NCBI GenBank assembly: GCA_009823505.1
Contig: VZQC01008079.1
Coordinates: 492,040 to 556,039 of the forward strand
DNA: 64,000 bases
From: Rhizomys pruinosus
Lineage: Eukaryota > Chordata > Mammalia > Rodentia > Spalacidae
Direction of reading: 5' to 3'
Shown here: in pieces, positions 56,166 to 64,000 of the stretch
Layout of the letters: the number at the start of each line of letters is the position of its first letter
Numbering within the stretch: position 1 is the first letter of the stretch
Position numbers and translations under genes: made by a program
The notes under the pieces: generated by a model
Databases searched by the model: none
Seen by the model: only the letters and a program-made list of their open reading frames with translations
Told to the model about the DNA's origin: nothing

Positions 56166-56200
56166 GGTCCTCTTTCTGCTGGGAATGAAGGGAGAAGGGA
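56166..56200 (-). promoter_or_regulatory. Splice acceptor of the OR coding exon, copy A
   Basis: Minus strand: pyrimidine tract cccttctcccttcattcccag ends at 56179; the exon starts at 56178, 13 nt before the ATG. Confidence 0.7.
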
Positions 56201-57316
56201 ATGTCAGAATCCTGAGATCCTCACTTGGTAGACATAACATGCATCCTTTTCCCCAGTGGACTGAATCCAAATTTAGAGAAACTATACACTTTTCAGAATC
56301 TCAAATTGGCATCACGCTAAACACAGAGAAGTTATTTCCCATGGGAACAAGATTGTCTTCAATAAAATAATGCAAATTATTCTTATATCACACATGTTCT
56401 CAAACATGTTTTCAGTATGGGAAACTGCAGATCAAAATTCCCTCTTGGAGCACACATTTTTAAAACATTTATAGAATAATGAGCAAGAGCTACAGCTTTA
56501 ATGAGCCAAGGACTATGGCTACCAGGAAGCTCAAGAGGGTCCCTGCCTTAGAAGTTTACTTCCTTGGTATCCTTGTTGTATGTCCCTAATTTTTCTCCCT
56601 AATCAAGTAATAACACTATTATCTAGCTATATGGATTTTGGTGAAATCTATGTTAATGCATACATCAGATCGCTAAACAAGGAAATATCCACTCATCTGA
56701 CATACTATAGAAGGACAAGTTCAGGAGAATATCTAGAATCATACTCCAAGAACTCAGAGAAACAGAACAGTGGACTGAACCTCAGACCAGACCTGATTAT
56801 TGGTGTAAAAAAAAACCTTTAAACTCTTGGAATATCACAGTGCCTGAGGATATAGTGAGATAGTTCCTGGACCATGTGGATTAACTCCCTGAAAGCAGAA
56901 ATTGTCATAGAAGCATTATGTCTTCATTACCTCTCTCTTTTTCCCTCACCCTCTCTTCCTCTCCCTCTCATCTATATCTGCACATATTCCCATCTCTTGT
57001 GTCCTCCCTTCCTTCTCCCATCCTTCATCCTTCCATCCTTATGTTGCCATCTCCTCACTTCTCTCTGTCTCTCCTCATACAAAGGATACTTTCATAGTAA
57101 CTGACTTGAGAGTTTGCCCTAGGAAACTTCCCATACGAAAACCTAACAACTTTATCATGCTCTTGGATATTGAGAGCCTCATGCAGATTATTGTTAACCA
57201 TTGGGTCCGGTTACAAAATTAGTTCCCGATGCTGTCACAGTTCCAGATGCTGTCAATATGGTCAGATGCCCTGCTTGTCACCATTCCATGGGTCCTACAC
57301 ATTCATTCATTTGTGA

Positions 57317-57440
57317 GAAAATCCAGGATGGGTGTGGTATTGCAAACTTGCAATCCCAGCATTTAATGAAGCCAATACAGGAGGATCATGAATTTGATGG
57401 TGACATTAGCTACATGTTGAGTTCTGGACAAGCCCAAGTA
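57317..57440 (+). mobile_element. Old 7SL-derived monomer (pre-B1 type)
   Basis: gatgggtgtggtattgcaaacttgcaatcccagcattt and caggaggatcatgaatttgat retain the 7SL-like order. Duplicate at 63543-63658. Confidence 0.6.
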
Positions 57441-57469
57441 ACATAAAGAGTTTTTCAAAATATGCAGAA

Positions 57470-57620
57470 GGTCAGGTGTGGTTGTGGCTATGCCTTTAAT
57501 CTCAGAACTTGGAAGGCAGAGGCAGGTGGATCTCTGTGAGTTCAAGGCCAGCCTGGTCTATGTCATGAGTTCCAGGCCAGCTGGGGCTAAAGAGAGACCT
57601 TGTATCCAAAAGAAAAAAAT
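57470..57620 (+). mobile_element. B1 SINE with purine-rich tail, OR unit A
   Basis: ctttaatctcag, gtgagttcaaggccagcctgg and gagagaccttgtatc cores. An expanded A/G tail runs to about 57722. Duplicate at 63688-63832. Confidence 0.88.
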
Positions 57621-57722
57621 GAGAAAAAGAAGGAAAGAATAAGGAAGAAGAAGAAAAAGAAAGATACAGAAACCAAGAAAAAAAGAAAAAAAAAAAGGAA
57701 AAAAGGAAGGAAGAAAGCGAAA
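57600..57722. repeat. Purine-rich (AAG/AAAAG)n low-complexity tail
   Basis: Nearly all A and G. A counterpart lies at 63818-63942 with a different length. Confidence 0.9.
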
Positions 57723-58654
57723 TTAGTTCTGAGCAAATCTGAAACTCATTTAGGCTTTCAGAGTTACACCATGCCGCCTTCTTGATTATCTGCTAATATA
57801 CATACATAAGATGATTCTGTAGTTTACAATTTACTCACATGTTTGCACAATCTGAAAATGGAAAGTGTAGCCATAAAATAACAATGTCTGTATAATAGAT
57901 CTACATATGTTTGATATCAAGCCTTTCCTGGGCAAACCAGAATTTTCACTCAATAACTTATATAAGACATTAAATTGCAACATTTATGTGATTTAATTCC
58001 ACCATTCAATAAACAATTATTGAGTACCTATAAAGAAGATTATTCCAGTATTTTTTTTTTCCATGTTCCTAGTGTGGAAACTGAGGTGTGAAGCCATGTA
58101 CTTAAAGTCTTGTAGGCACCTGGTATAATATTTTCCCAACATAGAACTTCTGACAGATCTTTGAAGTATGGCTTGGTATCTTATCCAATCAGAGTTAAAT
58201 CACAATTGGAGATCACATATAGAAGCCCAGGAAGTGGAATCCAGGGAATGGATATCACTCCAAGACACAGGTACCTGGTGAGAAGCCACCTTATGAGCAG
58301 AGAGGAGCAGAGGGGTCAAGTTGTCATCTTAGTCAGTGGGAAAGAAGAACACAGTGATTTAAACCTTCAATGAGATTGGACAAGCTACTTGCATTACTAA
58401 ATCAAAGTATTGGAACTCAAGCATGTTTGAAAGAAAATCCAGAGAGTCAAACACTCAAAGTTAATTGTTGGATAGGCAAAAAGATGAGCTTGATTCATAC
58501 CATTTTCTGTGGGAAAGAGGCAGCTGGACACACACTTGAAATGAAGAAGGCAAGCAGCAAGGTGGAGTTTGACAAATGCTCTTTACATGAGTCTGCTTCC
58601 TCTGCTCTTGCCAAAGCAATCCACCCTGGACAGGTAAGAAAAGAGTCACATGTG

Positions 58655-58880
58655 GCCTGAGAGATGGTTCCGTAGTTAAGAGCACTAGCCTTCTTGTAAA
58701 AGAATGGATTTGATTCCCAGCACCCATGTGGCCGAAAACAACTGCTTGCAACTCCAAGCCAGGGAATTCCAATGCCTTCCTCTGTCCCTCTGCCGCCTTG
58801 ATCACCCACGTGCCCTTACCCACCTGCCGGCACTCCGTGCTACCTAAACGCACACTCATACACTCTCTCTCTCTATAAAA
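58655..58880 (+). mobile_element. Older B2-type SINE, degraded
   Basis: cctgagagatggttccgtagttaagagcac head and gatttgattcccagcaccc. Same place as 32574-32795 relative to the OR unit. Sequence quality appears to fall toward its 3' end. Confidence 0.7.
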
Positions 58881-58889
58881 CAAGAAAGA

Positions 58890-59408
58890 CTTCACTCCCC
58901 CATTGCGACACCCTCTCCTTATTGCATGTTTTTGACCAACACATCGGCTCAATCCTTAGTTTATTCCCTTTTCTTGTTCCGGCCTGAGCTCCCGGCCGGA
59001 CTTACCTCTTTGTCAGGCCGCATGAGAGTCCCCATTAGCGCCTTTGACCCAAGATGGCTATGGAAAGCAGACACATACGGATCTCGTAACTATATTTTGC
59101 GCCTCCATTTGCCTCTTGCCCGGCTTCGTTTCTTCGACCCCGTGCCCACCCCAGGCATTTTGCAACTTCAGGTCCCTCTAGGCCCCCCTCTATCCACTCA
59201 CGTCCAGCAGCGCACACACAGGGCCTACCTACCCTCATGCCGAACAGCCTTCGTGCCGGATGGTCTCCCTGAGTTCTCTATCCTGCTTCTCTCGCCACCT
59301 GTATGTCCACCCCTCGCACCCATTACCACCACCTTTCGTTCTTCTCTTCTGCATCACGCCATTACCATATGCCTATATTACAAAAACCCCCTTGCGTATC
59401 CCCCCTCC
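58890..59408. other. GC-rich stretch that looks like corrupted paralogous sequence
   Basis: Anomalously CpG- and C-rich for the region. Short anchors occur in the same order as 32840-33290: ttattg.atg.tt.tgac.aacacat, cttcaagtcc.../cttcaggtcc, tctatcca, tacatgtattc/cctgtatgtcc. After 59408 the match becomes clear again (aatcatagatctctttgat). The 166-codon plus-strand frame here has no family resemblance and should not be taken as a gene. Confidence 0.6.
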
Positions 59409-59545
59409 AATCATAGATCTCTTTGATGAAAGTTATTTTCTCTCTGATTTGTACTTAGTCTAGGTAATAAAGCAGATTGAGTTAATTTCACATGGGTATA
59501 AACACAAGTGATAAAGACTGCTGCGCTCACTGCTTTGTACATGAN

Positions 59546-59635
59546 TGGCCACAGGCCAGTCCAATGGAGCCAATTCCCCAATAGAGGCTCCCTCTACCCA
59601 GGTGTGTCAAGTTGACACTAAAGCTATCCAGCACA
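59546..59635 (-). mobile_element. MaLR LTR remnant (end of the LTR seen at 52428-52836)
   Basis: Starts in mid-LTR immediately after the ambiguous base at 59545. The same LTR/L1 junction (cagcacagatacaaacag) as at 52836 marks it as a duplicate, not an independent insertion. Confidence 0.88.
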
Positions 59636-59788
59636 GATACAAACAGAGGGAAATCTCCCAAATTTCTTCTATGAAGCCAGCATCACTCTAGTACCAAAAC
59701 CAGGTAAAGACACAACCAAAAAAGAAAACTATAGACCCATCTCATTAATGAACACAGATGCAAAAATTCTCAACAAAATACTTGCAAA
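59636..59788 (+). mobile_element. L1 ORF2 fragment, duplicate of 52837-52992
   Basis: Same sequence and same end (ttgcaaatcacaagg) as in OR unit A. Confidence 0.88.
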
Positions 59789-60427
59789 TCACAAGGGAGA
59801 GAAATGAGAGAGAGAGAGAGAAAGAAGAGAAAGCATTTTATCACTCCTGTAATACAAACATTTGAGAGGCTGAGGCAAGAGTATTACTGTGAGTTCAAAG
59901 CCAGATTGTGCTCAATAACAAAGAAACAAAGAAAAGAATTCCATAATTATTTTTATTTTATCATTTTATTTATTTAAAATAATGTTCTACAATCAATGAT
60001 AAGACAAATATAAGGGGTTATATATGAATTTTATTCTAAATAAAGTTAAGTATTATGTCAAATTTGAGAATTCTCAGCTTTTTAATTGATACCAGTATCG
60101 AGTAGGATAAAACTTAAACAAAAAGGCAAGATTATTTGTCTAATATGACTCAATAATATTTCTCTTCTTAAGACAGAAAACATGTATTTCTAATGAAGTA
60201 TCGCTCTTCGGAAAGAAGAGTTTTATATTTTGATATAATGACAAGTTATTCATGTCTCATTAGGCACCATGTTTGTACATATTAGTTTTACATCTGACAA
60301 AACTGGTTAGCGAGGAATAGCAGGGAAGAGGAGATCAGCTGAGGTCAAGATCATGGAAAATTCCTATCCATGAGCATGTATGTTCTGAAGTCAATGAGTT
60401 GTAAACAAAAATAGGGAGGCAGAATTA

Positions 60428-60626
60428 GAGAGATGCCTGGTAGTTAAGAGCACTGGCTGCTCCTGCAGAGGACCCAAGTTCTGTTTCCCAGCACCCACAT
60501 GGTGGCTAACACCTGTGTGTAACTCCAGTTCCAGAGGATCCAATATCCTCTTCTTGCCTCTGAAAGCACTACACACCTAGTACCAAACACTCAAACACAT
60601 ATAATAAATAAATTTATAAATAAAAT
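60428..60626 (+). mobile_element. Older B2-type SINE in OR unit B
   Basis: Cleaner version of 54220-54420: tagttaagagcactggctgc head, aactccagttccag body, A-rich tail. Confidence 0.85.
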
Positions 60627-60960
60627 GGGGAGGAAGACGATATTATCAGCAGATCAAAAATGAACAAGTGAATACAGAATAAAGAAAGTTTTTTGAGCAT
60701 ATCAGTGATAGGAGGTCACTGGATCAGTTAGCTTATGATGCATAATAATCCCCAAAAAGTAATTTAAATGATCATTTACATAATAATTTTATAGTCTGGA
60801 ATATGGCTTGGGACTATATTAAGCTGGATGCTACTTCTAAACTTGGGTCAATTCAGCTAATCTCAACTAGGACTCATCAGTGTGCAAATATCACTTATTA
60901 GGTCCACTTGTCTTTCCTAAGTGCTAGCTGGAGTATATTTGTTGTCCACCATGTAGCCTT

Positions 60961-61112
60961 TTTTTTTTGGTCTTTTTGAGACAGGGTCTTCCTTTAGTCT
61001 CAGCTGGCCTGGAGCTTGCTCTGTAGACCAGGCTGGCCTTGAATTCACAAAGATCTGCCTGACTCTGGCTCCCAAGTGCTGGGATTATAGGCAGGCGCCC
61101 CCATGCCTGGCT
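60961..61112 (-). mobile_element. B1 SINE in OR unit B
   Basis: rc contains tataatcccagcacttggg and gagactaaaggaagaccctgtctc. Confidence 0.92.
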
Positions 61113-61436
61113 ACTCTGCAGCCTTTCTTCTTCATGTAGACTATCAGTCAAAGATATTTGACTAACTTATATGGGGACATGGTATTTATAATATAGTGGA
61201 TACAAAGTCCATCTGAGCATGCAAGTCACATAAGTATGTCAACCAATTCTACTAGACAAAGCAATTCACAAGGCCACAAGACCTCCCCATGTTCAAAGAG
61301 TAAGGAAATAAATTCCAAAATTGAAAAATGCAGAGTAGTGTGGTCATTTTGCAATTTACTATATTCACCCATACAATGTTAAGGGAGTATCAGTGGAAGC
61401 ATCTCAAGGATAATTAAGAAGATGCGTAGTTAACAC

Positions 61437-62378
61437 TCACTTGGATACAGTAACTCTTTTCCTCCAAAGTATCCCCAGAGCCAATTTCATGTCTCTGTTC
61501 CTCAAACTGTAGATGAAAGGATTCAACATGGGTGTCACCTCTGTATACATTATTGAAGTAATTGCATCCTTAACTTGAGAATTATTTGAAGAATAAAAGA
61601 AATAAATAATTGTAAGAGTCCCATAGAACAAAAATACTAAGAAGAGGTGGGAACCACAGGTGGATAGAACTTTGCAGATCTTCTTAGTGGAGGGGACCTT
61701 GAGGACAGTAAAACCAATGCAGACATAAGAACCCAAGATAGCACCCACTGACAGGAGAGTCAACACTCCACCCTCAGTGAAGATGACCAGCTCATTGAGG
61801 GAGGTATCTGAGCAGGACAACTTCAGGAGTTCAGTGGGATCACAGTAGAAGTGGGGGATGGCGTTGTCAGCACAGAAGGAGAGACAGGTCAGAAGGAGGG
61901 TGTGCAGCAGGGCATGTATACAAGAGAAGAGCCAAGATCCAGCCACCAATAAGTCACACAGCTCCTGCTTCATGATGACCATGTAGTGCAGTGGGTGGCA
62001 GATGGCCACATACCTATCATAGGCCATCACACCAAGAAGAAAGCTGTCAACGGATACAAAAAGTAAGAAAAAATACATTTGAGAGATGCACCCTTCATAA
62101 GAGATGGACAGGTGCTGAGTCTGCATGTTGCTGAGCATCTTTGGGATAGTGACAGATGTTAAGGAGATGTCTGAGAAGGCCAGGTGGCACAGGAAGAAGT
62201 ACATGGGGGTGTGGAGACGACAGTTCATCCTGATGAGCAGGATGATGAGCAGGTTCCCCAGCACCGTGGTCAGGTACATGGCCAGGAACAGGGTGAAGAA
62301 GATGCCCTGCTGCTCTGGCTGGATGGGGAGCCCCAGGAGGATGAACTCAGACACACTGCTCTGGTTCCCCCTCCTCAT
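61437..62378 (-). CDS. Olfactory receptor, class II family 1 (OR1J-like), copy B, intact
   Basis: Odorant G-protein-coupled receptor of 313 codons. The frame extends 35 codons further upstream to 62483, but a strong splice acceptor at 62392-62393 lies between, so the ATG at 62378 is used; it also aligns with the 30 kb paralogue. Visible: NQS glycosylation site (5-7), GNLLI in TM1 (41-45), PMYFFL (58-63), C97 and C179 for the conserved disulphide, MAYDRYVAICHPL (118-130), TCGSHL (240-245), PMLNPFIYSLRN (283-294) and a basic C-terminus. All family motifs are present and no disruption is seen. It is the likely functional member of the near-identical A/B pair. Confidence 0.95.
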   Translation of the reverse strand: MRRGNQSSVSEFILLGLPIQPEQQGIFFTLFLAMYLTTVLGNLLIILLIRMNCRLHTPMYFFLCHLAFSDISLTSVTIPKMLSNMQTQHLSISYEGCISQMYFFLLFVSVDSFLLGVMAYDRYVAICHPLHYMVIMKQELCDLLVAGSWLFSCIHALLHTLLLTCLSFCADNAIPHFYCDPTELLKLSCSDTSLNELVIFTEGGVLTLLSVGAILGSYVCIGFTVLKVPSTKKICKVLSTCGSHLFLVFLFYGTLTIIYFFYSSNNSQVKDAITSIMYTEVTPMLNPFIYSLRNRDMKLALGILWRKRVTVSK

Positions 62379-62413
62379 GGTCCTCTTTCTGCTGGGAATG
62401 AAGGGAGAAGGGA
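62379..62413 (-). promoter_or_regulatory. Splice acceptor of the OR coding exon, copy B
   Basis: Minus strand: pyrimidine-rich cccttctcccttcattcccag; the exon begins at 62391. A possible branch point (ttctgac) lies about 20 nt upstream. Confidence 0.7.
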
Positions 62414-63542
62414 ATGTCAGAATCCTGAGATCCTCACTTGGTAGACATAACATGCATCCTTTTCCCCAGTGGACTGAATCCAAATTTAGAGAAACTATAC
62501 ACTTTTCAGAATCTCAAATTGGCATCACGCTAAACACAGAGAAGTTATTTCCCATGGGAACAAGATTGTCTTCAATAAATAATGCAAATTTCTTTACTCA
62601 TTCACACATGTTCTAAACATGTTTTCAGTATGGGAAACTGCAGATAACAAAATTCCCTCTTGGAGCACACATTTTTAAAACATTTCATAGAATAATGAGC
62701 AAGAGCTACAGCTTTAATGAGCCAAGGACTATGGCTACCAGGAAGCTCAAGAGGGTCCCTGCCTTAGAAGTTTACTTCCTTGGTATCCTTGTTGTATGTC
62801 CCTAATTTTTCTCCCTAATCAAGTAATAACACTATTATCTAGCTATATGGATTTTGGTGAAATCTATGTTAATGCATACATCAGATCGCTAAACAAGGAA
62901 ATATCCACTCATCTGACATACTATAGAAGGACAAGTTCAGGAGAATATCTAGAATCATACTCCAAGAACTCAGAGAAACAGAACAGTGGACTGAACCTCA
63001 GACCAGACCTGATTATTGGTGTAAAAAAAAACCTTTAAACTCTTGGAATATCACAGTGCCTGAGGATATAGTGAGATAGTTCCTGGACCATGTGGATTAA
63101 CTCCCTGAAAGCAGAAATTGTCATAGAAGCATTATGTCTTCATTACCTCTCTCTTTTTCCCTCACACTCTCTTCCTCTCCCTCTCATCTCTATATCTGCA
63201 CATATTCCCATCTCTTTGTGTCCTCCCTTCCTTCTCCCATCCTTCATCCTTCCATCCTTATGTTGCCATCTCCTCACTTCTCTCTGTCTCTCCTCATACA
63301 AGGATACTTTCATAGTAACTGACTTGAGAGTTTGCCCTAGGAAACTTCCCATACGAACAACCTAACAACTTTATCATGCTCTTGGATATTGAGAGTCTAT
63401 GCAGATTATTGTTAACCATTGGGTCCGGTTACAAAATTAGTTCCCGATGCTGTCACAGTTCCAGATGCTGTCAATATGGTCAGATGCCCTGCTTGTCACC
63501 ATTCCATGGGTCCTACACATTCATTCATTTGTGAGAAAATCC

Positions 63543-63658
63543 AGGATGGGTGTGGTATTGCAAACTTGCAATCCCAGCATTTAATGAAGCCAATACAGGA
63601 GGATCATGAATTTGATGGTGACATTAGCTACATGTTGAGTTCTGGACAAGCCCAAGTA
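63543..63658 (+). mobile_element. Old 7SL-derived monomer, duplicate
   Basis: Same element as 57317-57440. Confidence 0.6.
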
Positions 63659-63687
63659 ACATAAAGAGTTTTTCAAAAATATGAGAA

Positions 63688-63832
63688 GGTCCAGGTGTGG
63701 GGGTGCATGCCTTTAATCTCAGCACTTGGAAGGCAGAGGCAGGTGGATCTCTGTGAGTTCAAGGCCAGCCTGGTCTATGTCATGAGTTCCAGGCCAGCTG
63801 GGGCTAAAGAGAGACCTTGTATCCAAAAGAAA
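63688..63832 (+). mobile_element. B1 SINE in OR unit B
   Basis: ccaggtgtgggggtgcatgcctttaatctcagcacttgg and the usual downstream cores. The head is better preserved than in unit A. A purine-rich tail follows to about 63942. Confidence 0.9.
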
Positions 63833-64000
63833 AAAAAGTGAGAAAAAGAAGGAAAGAATAAGGAAAGAAAGAAAAAGAAAGATACAAAGAAACCAAGAAA
63901 AGAAAAGAAAAAAAAAAAGGAAAAAAGGAAGGAAGAAGCGAAATTAGTTCTGAGCAAATCTGAAACTCATTTAGGCTTTCAGAGTTACACCATGCCGCCT

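Larger units (their letters stand above)
59546..64000. repeat. OR unit B: recent duplicate of about 52745-57780
   Basis: Colinear and nearly identical to unit A across the LTR end, L1 fragment, SINEs, OR gene and downstream SINEs. It differs by the 53618-54197 insertion in A and by scattered small indels. It runs off the window end. Confidence 0.93.

Noticed and set aside
56166..56270. 35-codon N-terminal extension of OR copy A (and 62379-62483 for copy B)
   Set aside because: Crosses a strong splice acceptor; the first OR gene lacks the extension, and OR proteins normally start at the chosen ATG.
55899..56370. 110- and 152-codon plus-strand frames opposite OR copy A (and 62125-62616 opposite copy B; 30827-31147 opposite the first OR)
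   Set aside because: Antisense shadows of the receptor coding sequence.
58926..59426. 166-codon plus-strand frame in GC-rich DNA
   Set aside because: No domain, and the DNA appears to be a corrupted copy of AT-rich paralogous non-coding sequence.

Overview
The window is mammalian nuclear DNA from a rodent, most likely a muroid. The evidence is dense 7SL-derived B1 SINEs, tRNA-derived B2-type SINEs (A and B boxes visible), many LINE-1 (L1) copies, MT/MaLR-type LTRs and clustered single-exon olfactory receptor genes. No bacterial-style genes, CRISPR arrays or rRNA are present. The species cannot be fixed from the sequence alone.

Host genes: three class II olfactory receptor (OR) genes lie on the minus strand at 30139-31077, 55227-56165 and 61437-62378. 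All are family-1, OR1J-like, and each has a conserved splice acceptor 13 nt upstream of the ATG. They sit in repeated units. The units at about 52.1-59.5 kb and 59.5-64 kb are nearly identical (recent tandem duplication). The unit at about 28.1-33.7 kb is an older, diverged relative. The flank of the oldest unit (about 32.8-35.96 kb) also recurs in inverted orientation at about 19.1-24.3 kb, without an OR gene.

Everything else is transposable elements, often nested. At 1.8-14.6 kb an old plus-strand L1 holds a MaLR copy, a B2 SINE and a 7.8 kb LTR-flanked element, which itself holds a complete small MaLR provirus, an L1 3' piece and a B2. At 21.0-22.7 kb a B2 is split by a 1.37 kb LTR with a 6-bp duplication. 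At 26.2-28.1 kb a minus-strand L1 is split by a B2 and by an LTR-like element. At 36.1-46.2 kb an old minus-strand L1 is split by an LTR with a 4-bp duplication, which is itself split by a full-length L1 with both ORFs open (ORF1 389 codons, ORF2 1277 codons). That L1 is the only element here that looks potentially active. At 46.4-53 kb are more old plus-strand L1 pieces.

Parts of the assembly look unreliable. There are single ambiguous bases at 2578 and 59545, each at a join that does not make biological sense. A falsely GC-rich stretch at about 58.89-59.41 kb reads as a corrupted copy of paralogous sequence. Clustered small indels occur in the 53.6-56.5 kb OR unit. No new defence or metabolic system is present; the interest lies in nested insertions dated by target-site duplications, the recent OR amplification and the intact L1.
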